Assembly: GCA_963921195.1 (NCBI GenBank)
Contig: OY992538.1
Coordinates: 83,575,904 to 83,639,903, forward strand
Direction of reading: 5' to 3'
Length of the DNA: 64,000 nt
Source: Pegoplata infirma
Lineage: Eukaryota; Arthropoda; Insecta; Diptera; Anthomyiidae
Numbering within the stretch: position 1 is the first letter of the stretch; every line of letters starts with the position of its first letter. Of this stretch, positions 24,704-36,266 are shown in pieces. The translations under genes were made by a program, and so were the position numbers. Under the pieces are notes generated by a model that saw only the letters and a list, made by a program, of their open reading frames with translations, did no database searches and had not been told where the DNA came from.

Positions 24704-25731
24704 AAACAAGTGGAAAAGTTAAATTCGACTTTACCGAATCTATAAATACCCTCCACAATGCCTTTTTTTTTAAAGGAGAGTACATTTTTTAACGTGAAAA
24801 AAATTAACAATTTTGATTAGAAATTTTATATTTTGAGTAAAAAAAATATTTTTTTGTCATTTAAAAAAAAAAAAAAAATTTCTAATTTTTTTTGGGTTTA
24901 AAATTTTTTTTTCGAGTATAATATTTTTTTACTGTAAAAATATTTCCGATTGAATGCACTTATTTATGTACACAAAATAGTGTAATTTTTGTAAAAATAA
25001 ACAAAATTTTTTTTTGAGTATAAAATTTTTTTTGAGTGTTAAATTTTTTTTGAGAGTAAAATTTTTTTCGAGTGTCATTTTTATGTTACCAATGCTTCTA
25101 AAACTAAACAAGTTTAAAAAGCATTGCTTTACAACTGAACAAGTTTAAAAAGCATTGCTTCAAAACTAAACAAGTTTGAAAAGCATTGCTAAGTTACCAC
25201 CAATGCTTTTATAACTTGTTTAACAAGTGCACTTAAGATGAAGCAAATCTGAAATTCAGGGTTTTGCTTATGACTTTTGAACCAATAAACCGATTGAGCT
25301 AAAATTTAAAACCAAGCACAACTGGGGAACTTCAAAGATATATGCCAAGCTTCAGCAGTCTTCTTATTGTCTCTCGAAAGTTAGCGGGATTTTTATATCG
25401 TAAATTCGCGAAAAACCCTTGCCGAAATTTACTCTTTTGCTCATAACTATTGAACCATTAGACCGATGGCTGGATTGCAACACCAACCTGACCAGGTAAA
25501 TGACCAACATATATGCCAAACTTCAGTAGCCTCCGTTAAGTCTTTCAAAAGTTAGCGTGTTTTCTACGGACAGACAGACAGACGGACGGACATCGCTAGA
25601 TCGACTTAAAATCGATCGAGGATCATGAATATATATACTTTATGGGGTCCTATACCAATATTTCGATGTGTTACAAACGGATTGACAAACTTATGTTATA
25701 TATACCCTCTATCACTAGAGTGGAGGGTATA
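24704..25731 (-). mobile_element. Helentron-like S3, full length (minus)
   Basis: On the minus strand: 5' ATACCCTCCACTCTAGTGAT (ending 25731), CCATAAAGTATATATATTC, GTCCGTCCGTCTGTCTGTC, a block of prose-like repeats (GCTAACTTTTGAAAG, GGTCATTTACCTGGTCAGG), an internal 31-bp tandem repeat, TTGAGTGTAAA motifs, then GTGGAGGGTATTTATAGATT, hairpin and CCACTTGTTT at 24704. It is the reference for interrupted copies S2, S5, S6 and S10. Confidence 0.8.
25099..25190. repeat. 31-bp tandem repeat x3 inside Helentron S3
   Basis: Three units containing AACAAGTTTAAAAAGCATTG with a 31-bp period. The sibling S5 has two units at about 49258-49320. Short variable tandem arrays inside the element are usual for DINE/mini-me elements. 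Confidence 0.85.
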
Positions 25732-25737
25732 AACAAA

Positions 25738-26198
25738 TTTATGAAAAAAAAATTTTAATGAAAAAAAATTTTTGATGAAAAAAAAATTTGATGAAAAAAA
25801 AAAATTTGATGAAAAAAAAAATAATGAAAAAAAAAAAAAATTGATGAAAAAAGTTGATGAAAAAAAATTTGATGAAAAAAATTGATGAAAAAAATTTGAT
25901 AAAAAAAAAAAATATGAAAAAAAAGAAATTGATGAAAAAAAAGTTTGATGAAAAAAAAAAAAAATAATGAAAAAAAAAATTGATACAAAAAAAAATTTGA
26001 TAAAAAAAAAATTGATAAAAAAAAAATATGAAAAAAAAAGTTTGATGAAAAAAAAAAAAAATTTATGAAAAAAAGAATTGATAAAAAAAAATTTGATGAA
26101 AAAAAAAAGATGATGAAAAAAAAAAATTTTATGAAAAAAAAAAAAAAAATTATGAATAAAAAAAAATGTTAAAAAAAAAAAATGATGAAAAAAAATTT
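25738..26198. repeat. Irregular GATGAAAAAAAATTT low-complexity array
   Basis: About 460 bp of (A)n interrupted by TTTGATG/TTGATG at irregular 15-20-bp spacing. A smaller patch of the same kind lies at 24355-24440. Open frames on the minus strand here read poly-Phe/His/Lys and are artefacts of composition. Confidence 0.85.
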
Positions 26199-26204
26199 TT
26201 TTTT

Positions 26205-26493
26205 GGCCTCTGTTCTGTCTTTCACAACTTTTCAATTCACATGAAAATTTCCGAATCACATGAAATCAAGTTTAGTGTTTTGTTAACCACGTTTTCATTC
26301 GAAGTTGAAATCAAATAATTAAAATTTAAAAAATTATAAGGAAAAAAGTGCATTCGTTTTACTTTCACCAAATTTTATTTTTGTGAAACAAAACGAAAAA
26401 GAATTTCGGATGTGAAATCTAGAACACTAAAAAAATTCGGAAATTTTCATTTTCACATTTTTTATGTGAATTACTTTTTTTGGAACAGCGGCC
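26205..26493. mobile_element. Element CC copy 1: GGCC-ended short palindromic MITE
   Basis: Ends GGCCTCTGTTCTG and GGAACAGCGGCC. Arms include TCACATGAAAATTTCCGAAT and the inverse ATTCGGAAATTTTCATTTTC. A second copy in the opposite orientation is at 43898. No clear target duplication because the flanks are T-rich. Class not assigned. Between this and 26926 lies the right arm of GG. Confidence 0.6.
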
Positions 26494-27181
26494 TTTGTTA
26501 AAAAATAATTATGTTACTTTTTATTCACCAGCTGAAAAACGGTTTTATTCACCACGAGGTGAATTATTATCCAAGTTACAAACCCAAGTTATTAAAATTT
26601 TTGGTTTTAAAAATGTGAAAATAGTAATTCTTGTTTTCCTTTTCGTTAATTGATAGCTTATATAGTCAAACTGAGGTGGCGTCCTGCAACTTTTTTAAAA
26701 TTAGACACCAGCCTAAAAACATTATCATGTTAAAATTAACGAACATGGTTGTTTTTTCTATTTTGATTTATCTATTGAATTCTGTAGACACATTGTAAAT
26801 AGTTGATTTAACTATACTGATTATTCAACGATATCAACATTAATTTTTGTTGAATACGGCATTATTCTGTAAAACTTGATCTACAATGGGTTTACTAATT
26901 TTTCTACTAAGATATTTCTATGAGTGTAATTGTTCATTTTTCTTACGTTAAAAAATTTACTATTGTGGAGGGTAATCATAGATTCGGCCAAGTCGAATTT
27001 ATCTTTTCCACTTGTTTTTAAATATTTTGTTAATTTGGTAAAGAAAATTAATTTTGAGAAAAAAAAATTAAAAAAAATAAATATTTCTGTTATAATATAT
27101 TTTGGTATCCAAATCTGTTCACATATCGCTCATTTACTTTTATAGTGTCATAACTCAAAATATGTCGTTTTTGGGAAAACA

Positions 27182-27375
27182 ATGGTTAGGTTAGGGTGGC
27201 GGTGTACGATTTACACCTCGCATAGACCTTTTGGTCCATAGCGATACCACAACATTTTTTTTTTTTTTTTGCTAGCGGCGACAGTTAAACACGTTCAAAG
27301 TCATTGCGAATTTCTGTAATATTCGAAGATCCATTCGCGTTATATCCTCCAAAGTATTAAAGCTTATCTGACCAG
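27182..27375 (-). pseudogene. LINE 3' end fragment with TTAGG-type tail
   Basis: GGTTAGGTTAGGG at 27184 is followed by sequence that aligns with the 3' UTR of the LINE at 44789 (GGTCCATAGCGATACCAC here, GGTCCATTGTGATACCAC there). A 16-nt T run lies in the middle. Only the 3' untranslated end is recognised, a typical 5'-truncated non-LTR insertion. Confidence 0.55.
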
Positions 27376-27380
27376 TAACT

Positions 27381-27900
27381 CAGTGCAACACCCAAAATCG
27401 GAATGGGATGAAACCAAAAGCAAATGAAAATTGACATATTCCATAACAAACCCCTCAAGGCTTTTTTCTAGTTCAGAGCTTGATTTTTTTTACACGCATT
27501 TGAAGTTAGTAAACTTTTATTATAATTATAATAATAAATGCTTGAAAACTGTATTAGTGGCGAATGATTAATATTGTAATTGCCTTTAAATAACAATCAT
27601 ACGCAACGGTGTCCAGTGGTTTATATTAATTATTGCCTTTAAATAACAATTATACGCAACGGTGTACAGTGGTTTATTTTAATGAACCGATTGCAGCAGA
27701 ATTCATACCAGTCATAGCTAAAGTAATTTTGAGCTTAAGTTTGGAAACTAGACCCTGCATGTCCAATAAGGGCACAACCAGGGGCCTTTAAAGTAGGACA
27801 TGTTTAGTACACAAAAACTTTAAATGCTTTAAAATCGCCAACTTTAAATGCGTGTAAAAAAATCTAGCTCTGACTTACCACCGCTGGACAGTGACAAAGT
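27381..27900. repeat. Repeat R copy 1, with a 53-bp tandem duplication
   Basis: CAGTGCAACACCCAAAATCG, GGAATGGGATGAAACCAAAA and AACAAACCCCTCAAGGC recur at 57797-57975 inside hAT V. Within this copy ATTGCCTTTAAATAACAAT and ACGCAACGGTGTNCAGTGG repeat with a 53-bp period (27579-27676). AGAGCTTGATTTTTTTTACA (27474) has an inverse partner near 27855, giving a 400-bp inverted repeat. The GTGCAACA end resembles that of Q. Confidence 0.6.
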
Positions 27901-27902
27901 AT

Positions 27903-28510
27903 CCCGAGTAAAAATTTGTATATAATGCAATATATAATGATATATTTATACGCAATTTGATCCGAATAATGGTGGATGTTTTTGCATTAAAAAAGATCAA
28001 CTTGAATAAAATATAATCTGATTTCATCCGAGTTTTGACCAGACATTGCCATATATTGGTGGATCTAATTAGATCTAATTGCATAAAAACATATAAAAAT
28101 CCTGGTGTTTTTTGGTTTGGGTTGAGATACACCACAGGTCAACGATACATTCACCAAACATTTAATTTCCTAAAACAAAAAAAAAATGTGTGGGTACGCT
28201 TCGAACCAGATAGGTGATATACATAACCCTAACAAGAAATGTTTAGGAACATTTTAAAAAGTTTCTTATACTTTGCCTAAAAAACTTGGAAAATTTTCGG
28301 TTAATTGTAAACATATATAGATTTATATGGAACAGCATAAGCTATATATAATTTTATGTTAAATTATACAGAAAAAGAAATTTTGTATTGACCCTCATAT
28401 AATTTTATATAATTATATCAACCGTACACCTTTTAATCCGAATCATGATTAAATTATATATAACTGCATATGATTGCATTTAAAAAATTTAGAAAATATC
28501 CTACGGGATA
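27903..28510 (+). mobile_element. Element K-type left end (partial)
   Basis: CCCGAGTAAAAATTTGTATA next to AT, followed by TATATAATG-rich sequence like the K arms and later TATATAATTTTATATAATTA near 28400. No matching right end was found, so this copy is truncated or broken by BB. Confidence 0.5.
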
Positions 28511-28519
28511 TATAATCAT

Positions 28520-30580
28520 CGAGGTGTTCTTAAAAACGAAAATCATCTTTTTATATCTGGTAGGGTCCTATATTGTTCTTTAGTATCTAAAAATGAGTGA
28601 GCCAAAATTTGGGGACAGTCGGATAAAAATAACTCGTGCCGAAAATGGATTGAAGTTTTGGGACATTCTTATATGAACGAAAAACGCTTTTTCTAGTTTT
28701 TGGAAAAATATTGGTAATTGATATTTTTTGTTAAATTTTTTGTGAAATAATATGAAAATGGTATAAAATTACCTTTCCAAAAAGACTAATAAAATTAAAA
28801 TCGGTTAAAAAACAAGCATTTTACGCATACATGCCCCAGACCATTGGATGGTTTTTAAAGCCAGAATTTCAAAATTTTAAAAATTTTTATGCAAAAAAAT
28901 AAAAAAAAATAAATTTTACTTTATGATAATATTGAAAACGTGTTTACGATTAAAAATAGCAGATACGGTAGTCAAGATTTTTTTTTATTTTTCGCCGGTA
29001 GTAATAAAATTTCCGCGAATTCCAAATAAAATGCGTTTTTTTCACAATAATTTAGCAAATATGGGAAAATTTGTTCTTTGTTGTACGGAACGAAGCGTAA
29101 AATGTAAATTCTGTAACTTTTGAGAAATCGGATATACGCAGATATCTTGTATTATAGAGATATGTAATGTCCCAAATTTGTTATTTCACCTCGATGAAAA
29201 GGGGTTAAAGATGTCATATTTCTCTAAAAATTTACAGAATTTATGTTTTACACTTGGTATAGTACAATACACAACATTTTTTTTTCATATTAGCTAAATT
29301 ATCATAGAAAAACACATTTTCTTTGAAATCCGCGGAAAATATATAACTACCCAGCAAAACTTAGATTACCAAATAAGGTATAAAATAAGGTATATGATCT
29401 CTTATTTTATACATTGCAGCATTGATGATTTTAACAGGCGATGAGACTCAAAGTAATGCATCCACATTATCACATAGAATACCAGTAAGGTATAAAATAA
29501 GTCATAAATTTATAACGAAGAATACCAGTAAGGTGTAAAATATATGATATTTTATAGGTTACAAGTAAGGTATATAATATAGCATACCAGAACGTAATAT
29601 ATAAGGTGTTACGAGTAGTGAAAAAGTAATTTTGTATTAAGTTTACTCACGTGATTGTAAATGAGTGTAAGTAGATAAAATATGCTCGTGAGTGTGTGTC
29701 GTTAGAAATTTCCTGTCGTGAGCCCATCTCTAGTTTAAACTTATGGATTTTTAATAAAATAATTATTTTTTATGTTATTGTAATGCATTATGCCTCCAAT
29801 TATAAATAATGCATTATTTCAAACTTTCAAATAATACATAATGTAACCAAATATAAGTCATCCATGATTTAATGTTTAGAAATAATAAATATGAAATACA
29901 TTTTATCAAATAATCATGCATTACGTAGCAAATTATTAGTAATGCATTATTTTTCACTTGAAAATAATACGTTGTGGAACAAATGTTTGGTAAGACATCC
30001 TAAAATAATGCTACAAATAAGGTATATACATTACCTGGTAATGTGTTATATAATCACTACCCATTACCAAAGTTTGGCTGGGTACCCACGCCAAATTAAA
30101 AAAAAAGCTAGACTACCATATTTGTTAGTTTTTATCTATAACATGTATTTAATAACATTATAAAGAAAAAATTATTATTTTTTATTTTTTTTGGCAAAAA
30201 ATTTTAAACATTTTTAAATTTTGGCTTTAAAAACCATGCAATGGTCTGGGGCATGTATGCGTAAACTGCTTATTTTTTATCCGATTTGAATTTATTTAAG
30301 CTTTTTGGAAAGATAATTTATTACCATTTTCATATTATTTAACAAAAAATTTAACAAAAAATACCATATACCAATATTTTTCAAAAAACTAGAAGAAATG
30401 GGTTTTTTCATCATATAAGAGTGTCCCAAAACTTCAATCCATTTTCGGCACGAGTTATTTTTGTCCGATTGTCCCCAAATTTTGGCTCACTAATTTTTAG
30501 ATACTAAACTACAATTTAGGACCCTACCAGGTATTAAAAAGTGATTTTGAAAAATTACCTTAGTAGTAAGGACACCTTTA
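28520..30580. mobile_element. Element BB: probable hAT palindrome carrying H1
   Basis: Outer sequences GAGGTGTTCTTA and TAGTAAGGACACCTTTA pair as inverted ends. ATAATCAT lies on both outer sides (28512-28519 and 30581-30588), though the left terminus appears one base shorter than the right. Long arms pair well (TGGTAGGGTCCTAWATTG, GAGTGAGCCAAAATTTGG, AAAATGGATTGAAGTTTTGG, ATGCATACATGCCCCAGACC-like). The middle is asymmetric (28922-29349 has no partner), followed by H1. Confidence 0.6.
29350..30082. mobile_element. Element H copy 1: CCCAGC-ended MITE
   Basis: Ends CCCAGCAAAACTTAGATTAC and CAAAGTTTGGCTGGG, flanked by TA. Contains repeated AAGGTATAAAATAAGG and ATAATGCATTA motifs, and a fixed internal segment ending GTGAGCCCATCTCTA that looks like one end of hAT element G. 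That segment is present in all three H copies, so it was captured before the family spread. Reference copy for H2 and H3. Confidence 0.8.
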
Positions 30581-30588
30581 ATAATCAT

Positions 30589-31073
30589 ATATGAGGCTGG
30601 GATGTGTCTAATATTCTTAGCATGAATGCCGATGAGACAGTGACCAGTTATTATTCCCGTCAGAGCTCGAAATTCCCTTCTCGTAAGTGATAAAAGGTAT
30701 TTAGTTTTCCCTTGGTCATAAGTTGGCCATAAAGTTCTACTGATTTTGCATGTTGTTAGTTGTCTCCACTTCCTGTTCGCTATTGCAACATTTATGGAAT
30801 CTCGTTTTTTTTTTTGAAGTTTTGGAGCGATGGTAAAACTAGCACCGTGGTACCTACACCATCTGCTCCAAGTTTCAGTTCATCTGCCCTTTCATTTCCC
30901 TGTATTCCGTTGTGTCCTGGTACCCATAATAAATTAACCTGTTTGTGTTGACACAAAGTCTGCAAGTTCTCGTAATTCGTATTAATATCTTCTAAACTCA
31001 CCGTTTGAAAAGAGAACACGCCATTATAACATTTTCTATGTACGGGCCTTTTGCAATGTAAAACAAGTTTCAT
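30589..31073 (-). pseudogene. LINE fragment: RNase H end and C-terminal domain, frameshifted
   Basis: On the minus strand a frame from 31073 reads SLEDINTNYENLQTLCQHK, then VNLLWVPGHNGIQGNERADE, the C-terminal RNase H signature (the final catalytic Asp lies in ERADE). A slip at an 11-nt A run near 30808 changes frame, after which WRQLTTCKISRTLWPTY and ALTGIITGHCLIGIHAKNIR follow. The LTGHCLIGxHA block also occurs in the LINE at 44789. This is an I/R1-type non-LTR element with RNase H. The upstream RT and the earlier RNase H Asp/Glu residues are missing. Confidence 0.75.
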
Positions 31074-31120
31074 TTGTAAACTTTAAACAGGTTTTCTGTA
31101 AAATCATTTTGCGTTATAAC

Positions 31121-32219
31121 TAGGGCAAGTACTTTCATGAAAATGGATATTTTTACTCAGCATTGTAAACATAACATAAATTAAATATCTATCCGAATTA
31201 AAGAATTTGCAATGAAATGGAATTGATTTGTAGTTGCATATTTTTGCATATTTTGGTATAAATGCATATTTTTGCATATTTTGATATAAATTAGACTATT
31301 CTTAAATTTCATAAATATTTTTTCAAAACAAAAGTTGAAAAAATATTTATCGAAATCATATTCTAATGCTTTAAAAAAAAATGGATTCTGGGAGTATAAT
31401 TTTTAGATTCTGAAAATTTTTCCTATTTAAAATGTTAATATTCTGAGATATTTATGAATATTTCTTCACTAAACGTAAAGAAAAAAATGTTTTCGAATTT
31501 AAGATTTTTTACAGCAAAATTGCATTTTTATTTTGATTAGAGTTAGGGTGGGTTCTTTTGCCATTAAGTTAATTTTTTGACTTGAAAATCGGAAAATTCC
31601 GAACAAAAGTATTTTAAAAATAAATATTTTTTTTTTTAGAATAAAGAACACAAAGTATTGAAAAACAACTTGTTTTAGAAAAATATTGTGCTCGATTTTC
31701 GAATACGACTTCACCATTCACCAAATTTTTAAAAATTTGATATTCTTTCGAATTTTGAGATTTTAAAATTATTTTCTTGTAACAATTAAAGATCTAGTTA
31801 ATATCTTTAATAATTACAAGAACAAATTTAAAAATCTTAAAACTCGAAAGAATATCAAATTTTTCAAAATTAGGTGGATGGTGAAATCGTATTCCAGAAT
31901 CGAGCACATTGTGTTTTAATATTTTTTTTTAGAAACTTTTTTACTTCAGAAATATTTATTGACTCAAAGAAACAACTTCTCAAGTAAAAAAATATTTTAC
32001 CAACTAAAAATTGTTTCCACTCAATAAAACATTTTTAAGAATTGTCGAGGGCCTTTAAATATTTGACAAAGCCTAATTTATGTTGATAAATTATTTTTTT
32101 TAGTAAAAACAATAATTTTTAGATGCATATTTTTAAAGTTTTTAGTGCATATTTTGGATTTTTAGACGCATATTATAGGCACATATTTTCGTTTTTGAGA
32201 TGCATAAAAGTACCCTCCG
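31121..32219. mobile_element. Element AA: eroded palindrome with TGCATATTTT repeats
   Basis: Left TAGGGCAAGTACTTTCATG and right CATAAAAGTACCCTCCG are imperfect inverse ends. TTGCATATTTT units recur at 31233-31290 and near 32125-32180. The centre is a clean inverted repeat (TCGAAAGAATATCAAATTTT at about 31847 pairs with 31735; ATTGTGCTCGATTTTC with GAATCGAGCACATTG). Class unclear; the end loosely fits hAT, but I see no duplication. Confidence 0.5.
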
Positions 32220-32305
32220 AGTGAATTTTTTCGGATCATAATGTTAAAAAAAAATAAAATTGTATTGTATTGTCTTTTGTTTTATATTTTCTTTTTTTCT
32301 TATTC

Positions 32306-32686
32306 CACCGTCCGAACTGTAAAATATACGTTTAAAACTAGAAACTAAATGTAGTAAGACTTCATTTACAGTTTTTCTTTTCGTGATCCTGTTTCCTTTA
32401 AAAAGGACTTCAAAGTTTTAGAGAATATTTTTTTAATATTTGTACTTATCCTAGAATGTCACTGGTGATAGCAAATGAAAGAGAAGGATCTTCACTAATT
32501 TTTCTATTTTATTATTTTTGCTTTAATATTTCACAAAAATATTTTATAAAAAGCATCCTTCGAAGTCCTTTTGAAAGAAAACAGGATCACGAACTGAAAA
32601 GCTTTAAATACAGTTTAACTCCATTTGAACTCTTTTTTCAGGCGTGTATCATCCGGTTCATGTTTAATATTGGCTTTCGGACGGTG
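32306..32686. mobile_element. Element Z: 381-bp palindromic MITE
   Basis: Ends CACCGTCCGAAC and CTTTCGGACGGTG. Arms share TTTTCGTGATCCTGTTTCCT and its inverse near 32580, and AAGGACTTCAAAG. TTATTC/TTATTG flank the ends (5 of 6 match). Class not assigned. An open frame through it is a by-product of the palindrome. Confidence 0.65.
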
Positions 32687-32692
32687 TTATTG

Positions 32693-33675
32693 ATAAACAA
32701 AAACTTTGGAAGATCATCTTCCTTAAAAAATTAGTTAAAATATATAAAAACTAAAATCAACAAAAATATTTTAGACCAGAAAATATAACAGACAAAACTA
32801 AAGCATTTCTTTTCGGAAATTAAAAAATCGACCTAAATTTAATATTAAGTTCTAAATCCTTTGCCCTGGATGGCACAGGCACATCTCTTAGGCAGTGAAG
32901 ATATAAAGTTATTAATGGTGCGATATTCCTACCCAGGCTACTTTTACGGCTTGCAGTTAATCATTCATATTTCGGCAATTTTCCCGATTTATTTAAATAT
33001 TTACGATCTCCCAAAAGTTCTTTGGTTAAAAAAATATGAATTTTTGGAAAAATCGGTGCAAGGACACGCCTACCTCCCATGTGTCCTCAAATTGAAAAAA
33101 TATTATTTTAGCTCCAATATTGTACCCGAAATTACAAAAAGTAGTCATGTTGATATACATACAACCAGCAACATATACGCAAACTTTCATTTAAATTGGA
33201 GCAATGATTAAAGGTCCTGCCATATATCCTTTTTCTTAAAAACGCTATAAAACCTACAAAAATCAATTGATCTTAATAAAAATTAATACGTAAATTGATA
33301 TTAATAACATTAATATTAATGCCAAATTTAGATAAAATCTGGTTATTAATGTGAAAAATACAAAAAAAACCCTATATTGAAAAATGGGTTAAAATCGCAT
33401 AAAATGGGATTGCAAAAATAAAAAATAATAATATAAGGAGTGAAAAATACGCAACTTTTCCTATTGTAGTTCAAAAGATAACATATTATACCACAAAAAG
33501 TAAATAAAAGAAAACATATTAAACTACCAAAAGTAATTAAGAGGAAAGAAAATCCGATATGACGGATTTGAGAAAAAAAATTCTTAAACTTTAGTAAAAT
33601 TTGAATTTCAACAAACACTAAACGTGCACTAAGAAAATTATGTCATTAACTGTTTGTGGGTTATTTTAAAATGTA
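32693..33675. other. Stretch without recognised repeat; one unrecognised open frame
   Basis: About 1 kb with no palindrome or second copy in the window. A 116-codon frame (32861-33211, plus) has a plausible amino-acid mix but no motif I recognise, no clear start context and no splice evidence. It could be chance. Confidence 0.4.
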
Positions 33676-33683
33676 ATCAGTAA

Positions 33684-34807
33684 TAGAGATGGGCGCGTGA
33701 GTGGATTTTGACTCACATTCACTCACGCTCACGCAAAAAATAATCGAATCACTCACTAATCACTCACGCAATTTTTTTATACCCTCCAACTACAGTATGG
33801 GGGTATACTCACTTTTTCATTCCGTGTGTAACGCATCAAAATATCGGTCTAGGACCCCATAAAGTATATATATTTATGATCAGTGATCGATTCTAAGACA
33901 TTCTAGCGATGTCCGTCCGTCCGTCTGTCCGTCCGTCCGTCCGTCTGTCCGTCTGTAGTTAACACGATGCAGTCCAAAATAAAAGAGCTAGACTCCCGAC
34001 ATTTGGCACGAATATGTCTTATGTTCATAGGCAGGTTAAGTTCGTAAATGAGCAAAATCGGACCAGGGGAAAAAAGTTCCCCCTTGAAGAACTAAACCAA
34101 CCTCTGAAAAATACCATATTTTTACATGATTTTTTGTGTTTTTGTTTAACAAATGCAACATTTTCATGCCGCAAAAAGTTCAAAGTCCTGCATTTGGTCC
34201 TAGAGCATTAGAAAATTACGTTCTTTCGGCCCGCCCCCCTTTTATGGGCGTGGAATAAATCATTTTTTTTAAAATACTGATAATCTTGTATTTCTTTAGT
34301 GCAAAAGCATAAGAATGAATTTTTAAACACAAATTCGAGGGAAAATTTGCCCCCCTCAATTACTACAAGCGACCCCCTGACCCCCCCCCCCCCCCCAAAA
34401 AAAAAATAAAACGCCCCTGCATTTATTTTTTTTTTATTTTTTTGCATGTTGGAGGGTATACAAGATTCGGCCCAGCCGAATTTAACACTTTTACTTGTTT
34501 TTACTCACGCTCACTCACGATCACGTGAGTAATAAAAAACTTACTCACGCTCACGCGTGACTCACGCCAGATTCAATCATGCTCACGCGTGAGTCACGCA
34601 AAATCTACTCACGCAATAAAATTTTCTTACCAAAAAAAAAAAACTCCAAAAAAAAAATTAAAAAAAAAAAATTAAAAAAAAAAAAAATAAAAAAAAATTG
34701 GGCAAACCAAAAAATCTAATCTTACTCACTAATCACTCACTCAGATTTTTTTTCAACTCACTGATTCACATGAATCACGCAAATCACGTGACCAGCTCCC
34801 ATCTCTA
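33684..34807. mobile_element. Element G copy 2: hAT MITE carrying Helentron S8
   Basis: Ends TAGAGATGGGCGCGTGA and GCTCCCATCTCTA, perfect 8-bp duplication ATCAGTAA (33676-33683 and 34808-34815). Subterminal regions are packed with TCACGYGA/CTCACGC motifs in both orientations. 8-bp duplications with a YARNG terminus are diagnostic of hAT. No transposase. Confidence 0.9.
33779..34500 (+). mobile_element. Helentron-like S8, full length, inside G2
   Basis: 5' ATACCCTCCAACTACAGTAT, tract GTCCGTCCGTCTGTCCGTCC at about 33911, C(16) at 34381-34396, GGGCGTGG, GGAGGGTATACAAGATTCGG, hairpin ATTCGGCCCAGCCGAAT, TTTTACTTGTTT. The CTCACGC repeats of G2 continue on both sides. Confidence 0.85.
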
Positions 34808-34815
34808 ATCAGTAA

Positions 34816-35097
34816 TATTATTTTAAAAGAAAAATCACTTATTTTATAAAGGATTTCTTGTTTTCTACTATTTCTGTAGTTTAAAAAAAATAATTTACTG
34901 TCTTAAAAATTAATTTTTCGTTACATTAAATTTTGGCAGTAAACGATTGCTTCTACAGTTTTAATGTTTTTCAATACAAAATAATTGAATATTCATTAGT
35001 TTTTTAATGTTTTGGTAAGTCATTAAATTGATATTAAAAATTGACTGTAATATGATTTTATTTTAAATGAAAAAACAGTGGAAAGGTTTTTAAATGA
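34816..35097. other. A/T-rich spacer between G2 and H3
   Basis: Apart from A/T runs, nothing is recognised. Confidence 0.4.
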
Positions 35098-35337
35098 CCC
35101 AGCAAAACTTAGATTACCAAATAAGGTATAAAATAAGGTATAGTATCTCTTATTTTATACATTGCAGCATTGATGATTTTAACAGGCGATGAGACTCAAA
35201 GTAATGCATCCACATTATCACAAAGAATACCAGTAAGGTATAAAATAAGTCATAAATTTATAACGAAGAATACGAGTAAGGTGTAAAATATATGATATTT
35301 TAAAGGTTACGAGAAATGAAATAATATAGCATACCAG

Positions 35338-36266
35338 GACTGTGATCACGTAAAACGATAGTTAACTATCGTCGATTTTTGGAGCCTTGTTGCTCCTAAA
35401 CTAATCAAGATCCCAGCAAAACTTTGGTAATGGGTAGTGATTACATAACACATTACCAGGTAATGTATATACCTTATTTGTAGCATTATTTTAGGATGTC
35501 TTACCAAACATTTGTTCCACAACGTATTATTTTCAAGTGAAAAATAATGCATTACTAATAATTTGCTACGTAATGCATGATTATTGGAAAAAATGTATTT
35601 CATATTTATTATTTCTAAACATTAAATCATGGATGACTTATATTTGGTTACATTATGTATTATTTAAAAGTTTGAAATAATGCATTATTTATAATTGGAT
35701 ACATAATGCATTACAATAACATAAAAAATAATTATTTTATAAAAAAAATGCATAAGTTTAAACTAGAGATGGGCTCACGACATGAAATTTCTAACGACAC
35801 ACACTCACTTACAATCACGTGATTAAATTTAATACAAAATTACTTTTTCACTACTCGTAACACCTTATATATTATCTTCTGGTATGCTATATTATTTCAT
35901 TTCTCGTAACCTATAAAATATCATATATTTTACACCTTACTCGTATTCTTCGTTATAAATTTATGACTTATTTTATACCTTACTGGTATTCTTTGTGATA
36001 ATGTGGATGCATTACTTTGAGTCTCATCGCCTGTTAAAATCATCAATGCTGCAATGTATAAAATAAGAGATCCTATACCTTATTTTATACCTTATTTGGT
36101 AATCTAAGTTTTGCTGGGATATTTCCAATTTTTTTAATGTTTCTCTATTAGACAACAATTTTCAATAATTCAATAAAGAAAAACTTTAAAATTTCCCTTC
36201 AAAATGATATGTATTTTGATGTCGTTTTAGCATCGTCTATCGTTTTCGTTTTACGTGATTAGCCCC
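35338..36266. mobile_element. Element I: Harbinger-like MITE carrying an inverted H copy
   Basis: Ends GACTGTGATCACGTAAAACG and the inverse of GGGGCTAATCACGTAAAACG, flanked by CAG on both sides (35335-35337, 36267-36269). The H siblings give the empty site CATACCAGAAGATAAT. A 3-bp CWG target with imperfect G-rich termini fits PIF/Harbinger (inferred). Without H2 the element is about 220 bp. Confidence 0.7.
35412..36118 (-). mobile_element. Element H copy 2, inverted, inside I inside H3
   Basis: 707 bp with the same ends as H1 in reverse orientation, flanked by AT. A member of a family sits inside another member via an intervening element, which also makes 35098-36118 partly palindromic. Confidence 0.85.

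Larger units (their letters stand above)
21949..26926. mobile_element. Element GG: CACTC-ended insert in S2 (composite, ~5 kb)
   Basis: Left end CACTCAACCAAAAATCATAG flanked by TA (21947-21948), right end CTATGAGTG followed by TA (26927-26928). Beyond both ends the sequence matches consecutive parts of Helentron S2/S3, which is the main reason for the boundary call. Both ends contain related TGTTGA / TTGTTGAAT motifs. The interior is mostly later insertions (S7 3' end, U, S4, S3, low-complexity A-tracts, CC1). The terminal repeat itself is short and eroded, so the call is tentative. Confidence 0.45.
19329..27017 (+). mobile_element. Helentron-like S2, split by B1 and GG
   Basis: 5' end ATACCCTCCACTCTAGTGAT at 19329. 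Then CCATAAAGTATA up to the B1 insertion, and the GTCCGTCCGTCTCTCC tract resumes at 21305 with AACACGCTAACTTTTGAAAG. The 3' end lies after a second insert: GTGGAGGGTAATCATAGATT at 26963, a hairpin CGGCCAAGTCGAATTTA, and CCACTTGTTT ending about 27017. The minus-strand sibling S3 (24704-25731) shows the undivided order. Joining the two ends across GG is inferred from that order and from TA at both GG junctions. Confidence 0.65.

Noticed and set aside
25696..26259. 187-codon minus-strand frame rich in Phe, His and Lys
   Set aside because: It is the reading of an irregular poly-A/GATG array; a second overlapping frame reads the same composition. No protein signal.
31233..31290. CRISPR-like or satellite repeat of TGCATATTTT
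   Set aside because: Units are short, irregular and without spacers, and lie in the arm of palindrome AA.
32861..33211. 116-codon frame as a host gene
   Set aside because: No recognisable motif, no codon or splice evidence; length is attainable by chance in 64 kb on six frames. Described only as unrecognised.
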